DNA from: Chelonoidis abingdonii
Lineage: Eukaryota > Chordata > Testudines > Testudinidae
Assembly: GCF_003597395.2 (NCBI RefSeq)
Contig: NC_133773.1
Coordinates: 66,071,976-66,135,975, forward strand
Direction of reading: 5' to 3'
Length of the DNA stretch: 64,000 nt
Shown here: piece by piece, positions 35,210-47,786 of the stretch
How the letters are laid out: each line of letters begins with the position of its first letter
How positions within the stretch are numbered: the first letter of the stretch is position 1
Notes under the pieces: model-generated
The model's database searches: none
What the model was told of the DNA's origin: nothing
What the model saw: the letters and a program-made list of their open reading frames with translations, nothing else
Program-made: the position numbers and the translations under genes

Positions 35210-38200
35210 TAGGCAGCCCACAATTTGTGGATGTGGATTTCTTAAGGCAAGTGTGGAGTGTAGTGGGCTGGAAGTGGGGGGCTGTGATTGCAGAGTTCCT
35301 AGAGTAAACATGGTCTAGTGAGCAGTATATTCAAACTGTAGAACGTGACTCCAGAAGTGGGTAATGAGAAGGCTGCCCACTTGTTTGCACCCCACATGTT
35401 GAGAAATGATTCATGTTAAGACCCAACAGGGAGTGAGAGTGAAAGAGGAATGGAGATGCTCTGCTCCTTTCCCTGCCCTTCCTCCCTTCTGCTGCTTTCT
35501 GGCTGTCCAGACCTCATCACTTCTCCAGCACAATTCAAGTGCATCTTCTCACCTACACTGTGCTATGCTCCAAGGGAAGCACCATTTCAAAAGGCTGTGA
35601 AGCTGGCTCTATAGCCTCCTGAACTAGAAGTACGCAGGAGCACGCTACTGTGCTGGTGGGAATTTGAGGTGAAGGAGAAGTATCCCACTGGCAATCCTAT
35701 CCCACCCAACAGCCAAGAACTTCCCTCCATAACTCTGACCAGCAGGTTCCTTACCCAGCAGCCCTACCCACCACTTACTTCTGCCATAACGTCTCACCCA
35801 CATCCAAAATCACCAATTGTAATTAAAGAAAAAATCAGTTTAGATTCTGTTAAACCTCATAGAGGCAATGTTGGAAGGGAGGAAGGAGTGATGAGTGTAG
35901 GAGAAATGGGTGGGCAGGAGAGAAAGTAAAGAGAAAATCAGATCCCAAATGTTGATTATATGGCAAAATTTGCCATGTCTCAGAGTGATTGTTCCTGAAA
36001 CTTTGATCTATTTATGCATCAGTCCCTTTATGGCTTTCTTTTGCTTGGTAATTCAATATTCATAAGTGTTGCCACAAACCATAACAAAGAAGATAATCTG
36101 GAGCAGTACCAAAAATATAGCTCTGAAATAGTATCAAGTCTAGTGTATTCCAGCTTTAGATAAGTTTAGGGTGCAGATTGCACAAGTCACCAATAACAGG
36201 TTATTTACTCATTGGCTATGTAACATTTATTATAGGAAGTGAGGTTGATGGTCGCAGAAAGAGTGATATGAAAGACTTTCCTTAAAATTCAAATAAAACA
36301 TATAGTTTTCTTTATATGTGTTACAATGTACACACAGACTACCCCTTGTTTTGTGCATACTTAAGCTTTAGGCTGTAAGTATGCACAATCCAAGATAAAA
36401 AAACTGTCCCCCAGTGTTGACATTCTTACAACCTTGTGCATACTGGTAACAGTGAAGATAGTTTTTCTTCTAAGTGGAGATCACCATAAGAGAGCTTGTT
36501 AGTACTCTGCAGTGAAGACATACATAGAGACTTCAATTTGTGTTGCTTCTGGCCAGTTCAGGGCCAAGTTATTTGAAATATCCCTATCCTAATTTACAAT
36601 CAAATAATTAGTTTGACTTTCAGCTTTTCCTTTTCAGAAACTGTCATTTCAGCATACAACGTGAGCTTTTTCTTCCACTGCTTCCATTTCTGAGAAGTTC
36701 TTAATCTTAAAACAGTAATTCCAAGTCCTATGTTCATATTTTGCTGTGTCTACCGTCACAGATCAGTTTGTGTACTTGCAAACTTCCTCTGCTGCACCAT
36801 GCCAACTGTTCTCAGTTCATGCTTGTGTTTCTGTATTCCTCTACAGTCTGTCTCTAACTCAGCTTTTCAGTCAGATTAAAGCTTTATTTATTTTTCCTAA
36901 TTTGTTTTCAGTTTTATTCAAACTTCTGTTGCCATCATTTCTCAGTGCCTATTTGTATCAGTAAAAAAAGAGAACAGAGATCCTTGACAACATGCCTAGG
37001 GAAGAAAACACCAGTTTGTTCCTGGTATGCAAGGAACAGCAAGCACGACATGTTGCCATTGACACACATCTTATTTCTGTTCTTATGTCCTGTGATGAAG
37101 ATCTAATTTGCCCCCATTTGGAATGTGTCTTCCAGGATAAGTTATCGTAGCATGTAGTTTCCTATGTCACAATAGTGTGGCCCATTTGGTGAAAATAAGA
37201 GAGAACTATTTTTCGCCACATTATCATCTCAATCAATTAGTCTGTAGTTGGTCATTGAGGGAAATGAGATTGTGATCTATTTGTTAATCATCCAGGTATC
37301 TGATGTCTCTTGATGGCAAACAATTCCATTTTTAAGTCTGCAAGAGTGACTTATTTCTATCATGGCTATATGTTCAGGGAAGAACTGAAAGAAAATTAAC
37401 TTCCTAAGTATGAATATTAATACTCTGCCATTTATATGCTCTTCTAGTCATTTCTAGCCATGTTTCTGATTGTTGCTTTTTTTCTGTCTCACATTATCCT
37501 CTCTTTTTAAAAATTACTACATGCATTTCTACAGCGCTCATCGCTATGGAAATGCGGGAATCTTTTTGAAAGACATTGTCACATATGTACTTGCAGCTTT
37601 GCTTTTTAAAATGAGAAATGTGCAGCTAGCTGTAAATAGCTTACTTAGCTTAAATATTGGATTTTAATAACTATGCTGTCACCTTTTGTTAAAAGATACG
37701 TGGGCTAGGCTTGCTTGAAGTTTGAACAAGCTAATTGTTGCTAAAAACTTGAGGCTTGTAATTAAAAGAATGAAGTAGGAAGTGCTGTAGAATGATTAAT
37801 TCTACATCCTTAAAAGTGTATCCCGGTAATTTTGTTTTTTGATGAAAATGTTATGTACATATATTGACTGGATTCAAGCATCTGGGTAACAAGCAGTAGG
37901 AGTGGTGAAAGCTGAAGAAGCAAAGAATGAATGGTCACAGCCTAGCCTATACCGATTAAGATGGCACAAATTAGTTGCTGTTCTAATGTGGTTATTCCCT
38001 GTGAATCTTTAGAAACTAGTTTAATCCCCATGTAGGTGTCACTTACAGACTTGTTTCTTGGAGGTTCTGAGGGCAATGAAGGGGTGGTTGTGTTGTAGAG
38101 GAGGGAAGGCCAGCTGAGATATAAGCTGGGTCAGGATAACTGAGAGAAGCAAACTGCAACTTGTTCCTCTTTTCCTGCTAGTAACTAATCACTATCACTT

Positions 38201-38892
38201 GTCCTGATCTCCAAAAAAAAATAAGCTGCCTTTCCCTGCTGCCTACCCTGCCCCCATCATACTAGAAAGAAGCATGGAACAACAGCACAAAGTAGCACCA
38301 GATGCACATGCAGCCCAGAATTGTTTGGTGTGGGTGGGCTGACAAATGAGTGAAGGTACTCTTGGAATGTGAGCCCTCTGTCGGCACTGTGGGTTGGCAA
38401 GACAGAGCCATGAAGTGAGTAAATCTTTTTTTTTGGACAAGGGAATGGGAAGGAGGGACGGTCCAGAAATGGGGAAGGAGCTCATGTTGAAGGCAAGGGG
38501 CTCTGTCCTCCAACAAGGGGTAAGAGATTCTGCAGAATGCAAAGCAATTTTACTAAACTTGACTATGTTTTTGATCTTTTATAATCAGGTTCAGTATTAT
38601 TTTATTGGGCTGCTGTGATTGTGTGCTGTGGGCCACTGCTACCACATCAGTGGATGTTGTAATTTAAAGAATACTATTAAGTAATTCAAGGTGTTCTGGT
38701 GATGTATGTGTTTTTAGGAGGCAATTAGAATTGTTTAAGGAATTTTGATGCAAATGATTAAACAGTAGCTTTCCTTCATAGTTTGCTATGCATTTTTGGC
38801 GTCTGGTTTTGTGATGCTCTTCCTAACAGTTTTTTGCGATTTCTACCCACTATCTAAATTATGCTTCTCATTATTTCTCTTCTTTATTCCAG

Positions 38893-38976
38893 CCCTGATG
38901 ATATTGGCTCCTGTTGGTATATCCTGCTGTCTGGTTCAGTATTCATCAAAGAGTCTATGTTTCTTCCAAGGAGCAG
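38893..38976 (+). CDS. RAPGEF2: RAPGEF2 coding exon (cNBD-like domain, third visible exon)
   Basis: An 84-nt exon between a TTTATTCCAG acceptor and a GTATGT donor (38977). The first base completes the Tyr codon left by the exon ending at 14574. The frame then reads PDDIGSC, WYILLSGSVFIKE and SMFLPRSS, and ends with AG carried into the next exon. The WYILLSGSV core is the beta-strand signature of the first cNBD-like domain of RAPGEF2. I recall human RAPGEF2 having Thr where this sequence has the Ser of GSC. The next exon (family sequence continues FGKRSAGS..) is not found before the window ends. The longer open frame that begins at 38796 in another phase is a chance frame across the acceptor. 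Confidence 0.96.
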
Positions 38977-39261
38977 GTATGTCTATTTAAATATCTGTAT
39001 ATTTTAAAGGAACACCATGAAATGGAATGCTATTCAGTTTTTTAAAAAGTAGTCAGGTTATACCTTTTAGTATTTCTTGTCATTTTTTGCAGTTATACAA
39101 TCTTATTTTCTCATCTTTCGAAGTATCTCTCTTCAGTTTGAGTGAAAGACCCACACGAAGAAATTGACTATACATCAAAATGCTGTTAAATGCACAAAAA
39201 TAAACAAGTTAGAAAACAGAAAAAAAATGTTTGTTGTACTCAAAGGCCACAACTGGAATTG

Positions 39262-39560
39262 GTAAACCTATTATTCTAGGCATATGTGGAACAGATACAA
39301 AGGTGCAGTCCTTGTGTTGAAGAGCTTGCAGTCTAACAAGAAAAGTGGCGTAGAAAGGATGTGTAACATTGTTTTAGATTGAACTGACACTTATTAAACA
39401 TTTTGTGTCCATTTAAGTAACAGACTTAGAAACATTTTGAGTCGATACATAGTTGAAATCTGTATTTATTATTTCTGGTAGCACTATAGTCACTGTGCCA
39501 AACACAGGGAAAGTCCCTGTCCCTTATCACTAAGAGTTCATGGCCTGAGAGTCAAAACTA
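39262..39560 (+). repeat. Two fragments of an ancient amniote repeat
   Basis: GCAGTCC..GTTGAAGAGCTTGCAGTCTA at about 39305-39334 and GTCCCTGTCCC..AAGAGTTCAT at about 39512-39540 both resemble the conserved '..cagtccctgccccaaagagcttacaatct..' core of an old sauropsid repeat. Ends are not definable. Confidence 0.4.
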
Positions 39561-39851
39561 GGAGAAGGGGTACAGCAAAAATGTAGCAGTTACCAAAGAC
39601 GCTGGTTAAAGTATAGGATAGATTTAAATATAAGGATTTTAAATTTTAGTTTGGGATTGTAAAAATTAAAGTTTACTTGCAGCAACCAGCACTGAGAGAT
39701 TACTTTCTCAGTACTGAAGGGAGGACTTCCACTGTATTACTTATTATACATATTGTACTTTCCTAGGGACCCTGATAAGATCAGACTCAGAGTGAAACTG
39801 ACATGCTACTAGTCAGCATTTGCCAGAATGGAACAACAAAGTGAACACTGT

Positions 39852-39855
<4 letters not shown>

Positions 39856-39882
<27 letters not shown>
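39856..39882. repeat. Poly-A run
   Basis: A run of 27 A. No retroposon body is recognised upstream. Confidence 0.95.
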
Positions 39883-39886
<4 letters not shown>

Positions 39887-40469
39887 GTTGAACAGGCCGT
39901 TGGGAAGGAAGAGAAACAGAAGGAAAGGTATACAGAAAATGTAGGTAGAATGGAAATCCAGACATGGAGGGAAGATGTTGACTAAAGAGGGAATGTTGGA
40001 CCATGGCACAGGTCTCCCTATAATTTATAACAAGGTCATAGTACCGGTAAATTACAGAAAACACACTCTTCTGCAGTGGTGTGAAGATATGTCAACCTAT
40101 TATTGACTTCTGTCTGGAGATGCAACATTGACTAGCAACCAAAAGACACTTCTGACCCTCACCCTGAGGGAGATTAATCATTATGTTGTTCTTTTGGGGT
40201 GGCTAGGGAAAGACAATAGGCCCACCAACTTCTCTATTCTCCTTTAAAAATAAAAGGAAGTGGAATATCAAGCATTAAATTAGAAACTGCCTCTTATGCT
40301 TGGATCAAGACTACCTCTGTTTTGCCCCTTGAAACTCTGCTCCATTTCACTTCTTTTATGAAACACTTTTCTTCCCAGGAAGCTCTTAACAATAATCCAA
40401 TAGAGATATTTAAAAAGGAGCATTGCCACTGTTTTGAGATTTACATTTATTTAGTCATCTAGTGTATTG

Positions 40470-40545
40470 TCTAAACTTCATTGTCTGTAAAACTGACTGT
40501 AATCTCCTTGGGGCAGAGATTACTCATGCTGTATAAACACAGACA
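40470..40545 (-). repeat. Fragment of the same ancient amniote repeat, reversed
   Basis: CTGTAATCTCCTTGGGGCAG followed by TATAAACACAGAC is the inverted form of the core seen at 39262-39560. Confidence 0.4.
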
Positions 40546-42552
40546 TGCTGATGGTACTGGGTACCTGAAATACAGATGAGAAGGAGGTGGAAATGAAGGA
40601 AAATGGCAGCAATAAGGACCTGAGGAACATAAACACACACAGTCCTAATGGTGGTGGTAGGGAAAAAGTGCTAAAACAAAGTGAATAGGAGAGAAGGAAA
40701 CTACAGTAACCCATTAAGCACCTACAACTCTCACTTGGAGTAGACCATTATGGCTATAAAAGGAGAAGCATGGTAATTAAGGGGTCCCTCCTATATATTA
40801 TGAGGAGTAAACACTGTCCCCAACGATGACATCTAAGAGAGAGTCCCATAAGTGTCTTCACTGCAGCTGCAAGTGGCAGAAGTCAGTCCAGCTGTTGAAC
40901 AGAGAAGCTTTTCAGACCAACAAATAATTTGGAATTTTGGAGCTTATGTTTCCCTACAGTTGGTAAGAACTGGGGGTCAAGATTAAGCACCTCTCACTAC
41001 AAAATGCTGCAGTAATTGGAGGCAGAGCAGGATAGCTACCACTGCTCAATCCCTCTGATTTTTCCTTCAGAAAGGATCTCTCAGACTTCATACTACTCCT
41101 GTGTTAATTGAATATAGAAAATTTATTTTAACGTGCAGTTGGATTTGTTTGAGTGCATATATATCCAAATATAGAGTAGAAATATGGAGAACTACAGACT
41201 GGGTGAAATGCAAAGTCAGTGGGGCTATTTAAGATTTGTGATTTTAATATGTATGGTTTTTAATGTAAATGAATTAGAATTGTCATTGTGTTCATCTTGT
41301 GCACTTTCGCTTTCCCTTAGGGTGTTCTAATTCTGTTTTACTAGGAAATCTTGGCTGAGTTGTCATTCTTAATCTTATTCAGTTTCTAGGATTTGAAAAA
41401 CATTTGATCAATTTTTATTTCTATCTTCTGAATTGTGACTTGTAGGCTGAGGAAAGGATTTTAAAAATAATTGAATATTCAACTTTGAATTAAAAGATAT
41501 TAACGCGGCCGAGAACTTTTAAATGCATATCACAATGGGGGAGGGAGGAAAAGGATTTAATGTATATTAATTAGTTTAACTGTGTGTTCAGACAAGGTCT
41601 GTCTTCTTCTCAGATAATGTTTTCCTACTATTTGTCCTTCATTAAGTTCATAATGCTTATTTTGTGACATCACAATATTTCAGTGGTAACACTGATGTCA
41701 TGAAATAAGCACATGACTTCTCTGCAAAATCAGGCAGAAGCTAGGTTGTTTGAATCAATGCCTTTATCAAAATAGAAATATGTGCAATAATACTGGTCAA
41801 TTTTTTTTCTATAAATGTATTCCATGTTTGTGGTACTGTAAATTTTCCCCCTTTTTATAAAACTTAAAATTATTTAGTGCATCTCAAGGGCTTTCTTTCT
41901 CAACCTTATTCTGATGAATGTAGCTGACTTCTAGTATGCTGTATTCTCAGCTTAAGTTTTTAGTTACTTGATCAAGTTGGGAATTTTTTTGTTATTGCTA
42001 TTTACTTTCTAAACTACTTTCCAGATGTTTGTACGGATGATTAATGCATTTTTTAAAAACTCACTGAAGATTGCCATAAAATAAGTCTCTTATTAGAATA
42101 CTTGAAACAGCCATAAAAATAACCCTGTTCTGTGACTGCAGCTTGAATAGTATCCAAGGTCATCTGCTGTTTTTGAAGTCTGTAGACAGATGACCATCAT
42201 CTGCAGTAGATTTTCAAAAACAATACATAGACTTATATAGCACTTCACCTGCAGATTTCAGAGTTTTACAACATTTCAGATTAACTACTAGTGTAATTGC
42301 AAAAGCAAAAGAACATTCAGTGATGAATGAAAATGAAAGGCAGCTTGTATAAAATTTGACACACAAGAAAATCCTTTTTTTTTTTTTTTAAACACAATGC
42401 AGATTTAACTTGGGGAACTTACTTCCACACTATATTAAAGCCAAAGGCTTAGTAAGATTCAAAAAGGGATAAAAATAGGCATTTTCATTAGATAGGACTT
42501 TTTAAAAGAGAAATAAATTCATATTTTTCAGGGCATCAGTCAGTTTTTTGAG

Positions 42553-43852
42553 TGTGTCCACACAGCAAAGCAGTGCAAGCCAACTCAAGCTATTTTGAAC
42601 CCAGCTAGTGTGAGTAATAATAGCAGTGAAGACAGTGTTGTGGTAATATAGCCTCCCAGTCCCAGACCTGAACTTTAGCGTCCACAATCTGGTCCTGTCC
42701 CAAACCTGGACTTTAGCGTCCAAAATCTGGGGGCTTACCTGAAACTCCCCCAAGCTCACTACCAGCTTGGATATTCTCGCTGCCACCAGATCAGGAACTG
42801 ATGGGGCCTGATCCCCCCTTTTCTTCTGGTCCAGGAGCCTTCCTGGGGGACACCCAATTCCAAATCTTGGATGCTAAAAGCAGGGGAAAAAATCCTTCCC
42901 CCCCTCCTTCCACAGGTTGCAAGAACGTTTTTCATGTTCCAAGGAGTTAAGCGTTCTACTACCTCAGGAACAATGAGATGCAAATACCACAGCTTGGCTT
43001 TGCTTCCCGTGCCGCCTTCCCGTGAGGGAGACAGATACCTGATACAGAGGTGATTCTTTTTCTCTTTCCCGTAGCCTGCTCTTTCCCTGAAGAACATAGG
43101 AAATAGCCCACAGCCTGGCTGTTCCCTTCCCTTTGCTCCCTAGGAAAGAAACTTCCCACGTTTAAAAGAAAAGTTTAAGATATATAAAAAAATAAAGAAG
43201 AAAATATAAAACAATAATGTTGCAATTAAGAACTCATACGGTCATGACTTATAAGAATGAAGAAAAGTCTGATTTAAACGATACGTTAACGTCCAACATC
43301 CACATACATTAATCAACAAGTCATCATAGCCGAATTGCTTTGGGTTCTGTGTCTCAGATGTGTAGGAGACACTTGGAGATTGAATGCATTTTAGAGGAAG
43401 GCGTTGTTACATCCCAGCCGAAAAAACAACAAAAGACACAGCAGTCATCTATTCGTGAAATCAAAGTCCTCTGCGAGTGCTTGGGGGGTTGTGTAGCTCG
43501 AGACTTGTGGTATGATATGTGATAGGAGGAGTTGTAGGAGGAACTGTGTACTCACAGCCAGTGAAAACATAAAAAGCCTGAGTATCCAATTCTCCGCCTG
43601 ACTTTAAACAATCCAGTTCTCTGATTGGTCCTCTGGTCAGGTGTTTGGTTACCCTTTCCAGGTAAAAGAAACTTAACCCTTACCTTACCTATCTATTTAT
43701 GACAAGTGTAGCACGGGCTAATGAGCAGAATACTTACCCAGGGTCCATGCTGACCTTGTGCCATATATGCTGAAGCCCCTTCTGTGCTGTTTTCACTGCT
43801 ACTGTTACTCATGCTAGCTGGATTCAAACTAGCATGGCTGGATATACCATAA
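42553..43852. mobile_element. Palindromic MITE split by an LTR
   Basis: The left arm (42553-42638: GTCCACACAGCAAAGCAG.., AGCTAGTGTGAGTAATAATA, GCAGTGAAGACAG) is mirrored by the right arm (43710-43852: CTGTTTTCACTGCTACTGTT, ACTCATGCTAGCTGGATTC, ending TGGATATACC). The element is therefore a long imperfect palindrome of about 230 bp once the LTR at 42639-43704 is removed. It resembles Harbinger-like reptile MITEs. Confidence 0.7.
42639..43704 (-). mobile_element. Solo LTR C with perfect 5-bp target duplication
   Basis: Read on the minus strand it starts TGTCATAAATAGATAGG and ends CTATATTACCACA (TG...CA). It is 1066 bp long and flanked by AGTGT at 42634-42638 and 43705-43709. It shares the left end, CTTTTAAAC-type region and TGGTGGCAGCGA (complement of 42777-42788) with LTRs A and B, so it belongs to the same family. 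No gag, pol or env sequence is present, so this is a solo LTR or a non-autonomous unit. Confidence 0.88.
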
Positions 43853-44498
43853 AGGACGTGGATTATGAAGAATCCCCAATCTGGTTATTTCAAATTGTCC
43901 ACTTCATTTTTTCTAGGACCTTCCTTGAAAAGTGCTGGCCACTATCAGAGATAATCTACCAGACTTGGTGTCCACTGGTCTGATCTGATCTGGCAATTCA
44001 ATCATGTTTTAAAGGTTACAGGAATGTGTAAATGGAAGCAGTGGTGTCCTCCTGGATCTGTAGGGCCTGAAATAATAGCTGAGTGGCGTGAACTGCCCTT
44101 TTCATCTTAATGGGATATTGACTGAACTTTGAAGACAAAAACTTAAATTTCAACACTATTCCACTGTTGATCATTTTATCCTGTAATCCTAAATTGCTTT
44201 ACATGCCTCTTTAGAGGATCAAGGCCCCAAATGTCTCATATCTAGTTGCTAAAATTCTCCTCATCTTCCCTCAATTATTTCTGCAATGTAGCTATGTTGT
44301 CAGTCCAAAAACCTGTGGTATATCAAATGCTGAAAATATGGTTGAATTTTAAAATTTCAAAATTAATATGAAAATAAATGTTTGTTGTACTGCTCTTACC
44401 ATCTGTTTTCACATTTAATTTGTTAGAAAACCCAATTTTTAATTCAATGACATTGTCACTGAATGAAATTCAGTCTTCTGCATTAAAGATTCCAGGGA

Positions 44499-45538
44499 AG
44501 GGTGACCATGTGTCCAGTTTTTGACTGGATGGTTCTGGTTGAAAAGGGATCCTGGCAGCTCCAGTCAGCACCGTTGACTGTCTGGTTGGCAGCGCTGTGC
44601 AGCTCCCTACTACCCTCCATGCTGTGTGGCTCCCGGGAAGCATTTTGGCTCCTACACGTAGGGGTAGTCAGGGGACTCTGCATGCTGCTGCTGCCCCCAC
44701 CCCAAGTACTGCCCCCACAGCCCTGATTGGCTGGGAACAGTGGCCAAAGGGAGCTATGGGGGCAGTGCCTGCAGATGGGGCAGCAGCATGCCAGTGCACA
44801 GAGCTGCATGGCCATGCCTCGGTGTGGGAGCTGGAGGGGGGACGTGCCGGCTGCTTCCAGGACCTCTCTCTGACCCCCCGCCCCAGCCCTGATCTCCCTC
44901 GCACCCTTTAAACCCCTCAGTCCCAACCCAGAGCACCCTCCAACACTCCAAACCCCTCATCTCCAGCCCCGCATCAGAGTTTGCACACCCAGCCAGAGTC
45001 TTCATCCCCCGCACCACTTCCCCAGCCCAGAGCCCCCTTCTGCACTCCAAACCCCTCATCCTCAGCCCCACACCAGAGTCTGCACCCCCCCCCAGTCCAG
45101 AGCCCCCCTGCCCTCCAACCCCCTGACCCAGACCTGATCCCCTCCGAACCTCTTGGTCTTACCTGGAGCACCTACTACACCCCAATCTCATCCCCGCCCA
45201 CTCAAGCCGGTTTCTCCTCCCACACACCAACCCTCTGTCTCAGCCCGAGCCCCCTCCCATATTCAAATCCTCTCTCCACCCCCCAGCCCTTCTCTGCATC
45301 CCAAACCCTCATTCCTGACCCACCCCAAGCCCGTACCCTAGCTGGAGCCTCATTCCCTCCCACACAGCCCCCTGAGCCAGTCCAGTGAAATGAGCGAGTG
45401 AGTGAAGGTGTGGGAGATTAGTATGGGAGAGAATGGAGTGAGCAGGAGGGCAGCTTGGAGAAGGCGGGCATGGGTGGGGCCTCAGAGGAGGGCAGGCCAA
45501 GTGTTTTTGTTTTGTGCCAGTAGAAAGTTGGCAGCTCT
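44499..45538. mobile_element. GC-rich hAT-like element
   Basis: Begins AGGGTGACCATGTGTCC and ends GTTGGCAGCTCT, with weak inverted termini (AGGGT..CCA / TGG..AGCTCT). ATTCCAGGGA flanks it at 44489-44498 and 45539-45548. The interior from about 44880 to 45370 is a C-rich imperfect tandem array (CCAGAGCCCCC, CTCCAAACCCCTCAT units of about 60 bp). The right part is duplicated at 53860-54365 by the apparent assembly error. Open frames on both strands are compositional. Confidence 0.7.
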
Positions 45539-45801
45539 ATTCCAGGGATTTAGCCATAGAACTGATGTCCGTTTGTGCTGACACATAGGCTGTTTCTCCC
45601 CTTTTAGGAGTCCTGCATTAATCATTGCATGTTAACTGCTTTTCTAAATAACGTGAGTTAAAACAAGTATTACTTTGGGGAAGTTCTATGACTTGTATGC
45701 AGATATCTCCTATATATCGTTTCCTGTATGGCTAGGTCCTACCAAATTCGTGTCATAGATTTAAAAATCTGAAATTTCATGATTTCGCTATTTAAATCTG
45801 A

Positions 45802-47560
45802 GGCTCTGCTACACTGGAGAGTTGCACGCTGGTGGTGGTTACAGGCTCAACTTACTCACCGTCTCACACTTGCAAGGCACACCAGCGCTGCACTCCCTGG
45901 CTGGTGCTGGCTTGACTCCTGCTCTGCCTGGGGTATAAGTATGCACCGCTGGTGATGCAACGCTGCTCCCAAGTGTCTCAAAAGTGCTGTAATTGGCCTC
46001 CAGGTATTCGGAGGTCCCAGAATGCCTGTTCAGCCCTCTGCTGTTTTTTGTGTAACTCGGGCTCCGAGCTGCTTATCTAAGGCCAGTCTACACTGCCATT
46101 TAAATCGTTTAATGGCCGTATACCGATTTACGCTGTCCTTCACATGACGTCGTCATTAATATCGATTTACGCCTCCTTAAATCGATTTCGGAACTCTCCC
46201 AAACAGAGAGTAGCGCTAATTCGATAGTGATAACTCGGATTAGGTGCGTTGACGAAATCGACGTTATTGGCTCCGCGGTATCCCAGAGTGCACACTGACC
46301 GCTCTGGACACAATCTGAACTCGGATGCACCGGGCAGGTAAACAGGAAAAAGCCCCGCGAACTTGAATTACTTTCTGCTGTCCAGCGTGGCTCTGATCAG
46401 CACGGCTGCATGCAGTCTCAAATCCAAAAGAGCTCCCATGGACCGTACGGAGATACTAGTCTGATCGTGTATGGGGAGACAAATCTGTTGTATCCTTCTC
46501 CGTTACAGAACACGAATGCAAAGCGTTTGAATAAAACTGCAGGATACACAGCCTGCATGACAAGCGTAACGGAGCCAGAGACTCAAATGGACGCTATGAA
46601 GAGGAGGGGGTACTGAGGACTCCTCATCCCACAGCCATAGCAGTCTCTAAAATTATTTCCATTGGCTGATCCAAATGTCTGTAGGTTCAAACACATGTCT
46701 GGCGGGTTCAGGACAGCTCCTCAGTTTATTCCCCCCCCACACCAAGTGAAAAAAAGGGAAAGATTGCTGTTGCTATGGCTGTTTGCTCAATGCACTCTGC
46801 GAAAAGGCGCCAAAGGTGTCTGCATGCCTTCCAAAAGGGAGTGAGGCTGTACCCAGCACACTCGGGCAATGTTTCTGCCCACAGCACTGTGCTTCAACAC
46901 GAAGTGGGAACTATGATAGCTGAGGAACACTACCCACGTGCACCGTCCTTAAATCGATGGTAGCACTTGACCAGGACGCAACAATCGATTTGTGATTTCA
47001 CTGTGGACGCGAAACCCGATTTATAACATCGTTTGTAATATCGTTTTAAACTACTTCGAATTATCGTGCAGTGTAGACGTAGCCTAAAAACAAACACAGC
47101 TCTGCTCAGAAGAGGCAGGCAGGGATTTCCTTTGAATGTTCACAGTTTGCTGAGGAGAGAAGCAACACAGCGGGGAGAGGAGAGTCCGTTTTGGAGCAGC
47201 TGCTATCTGGTCTGAAGCTATTTGCATTTAGTGAAGTAGATTAGGCGTGGGGAAGAGGTCGAAATTCTAAAATGATTGACGTTGGTGCTGTGTATCTTCC
47301 AGTCCTCAAACTTGCGAGGCAGGAGCTGACACAGTGTCAGCTCCAAAATCCACTCTCTCTGTCTCCCCACACTCCCTGTCACACTCCACCCACCCACTTT
47401 TTGAAAGCACGTTGCAGCCCTTGACACTGGGATAGCTGCCAAATGCACCTCTCCAACAGCATGCAAATGCTGCAATGTGCCACACTGCAGACCCTTTCCC
47501 TACACAGCTGTACGAAGAAGCTGTAACTCCCCGGCTTAAGCTGTAAGTGTAGCCATGGCC
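45802..47560. mobile_element. Non-autonomous Harbinger, first copy
   Basis: Lower-quality copy of the element at 54656-56479, with the inner MITE at 46081-47084. The ends read AGGCTCTGCTACACTGG and GTGTAGCCATGGCC. Confidence 0.65.
46081..47084. mobile_element. Inner Harbinger element, first copy
   Basis: Copy of the element at 54956-55994, 35 bases shorter. It is flanked by TAA at 46078-46080 and 47085-47087. Confidence 0.75.
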
Positions 47561-47683
47561 TCCATTTCAAGGTTTGTATTGTATGGGTTTAACCCAAAGG
47601 AGTTGTTGGAGAGGGTCACAAGGTATTTCTGCTATACTTACATCTGTGCTGCTGCGGTGCGGTGTTCCTTCAGAGTTGGGCAG

Positions 47684-47786
47684 CTAGGGTGACCAGATAG
47701 CAGTGTGAAAAATCAAACAGAAGGGAGGGGTAAAGGACCTATATAAACAAAGCCCTACATATCAGGACTGTCCCTAAAAATTGGAA
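47684..47786. mobile_element. GGTGACCAGA MITE, first copy
   Basis: Copy of the element at 56611-56718, beginning TAGGGTGACCAGATAGC. Confidence 0.65.

Larger units (their letters stand above)
14575..38892 (+). other. RAPGEF2: RAPGEF2 intron (24.3 kb)
   Basis: Runs from the GTAAGT donor to a TTTATTCCAG acceptor. Most annotated content is transposons, dominated by the nest at 20.1-26.0 kb. I see only AT-rich intron and short simple repeats in 14575-15902, 15954-18927, 19110-20106, 25998-28900, 29576-31365, 32678-34534 and 34824-38892. Weak similarity to old palindromic amniote repeats occurs near 33715-33795 but is too short to call. Confidence 0.9.

Noticed and set aside
44483..44926. 147-codon minus-strand open frame
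   Set aside because: It starts inside and runs across a GC-rich transposon body, with no recognisable domain.
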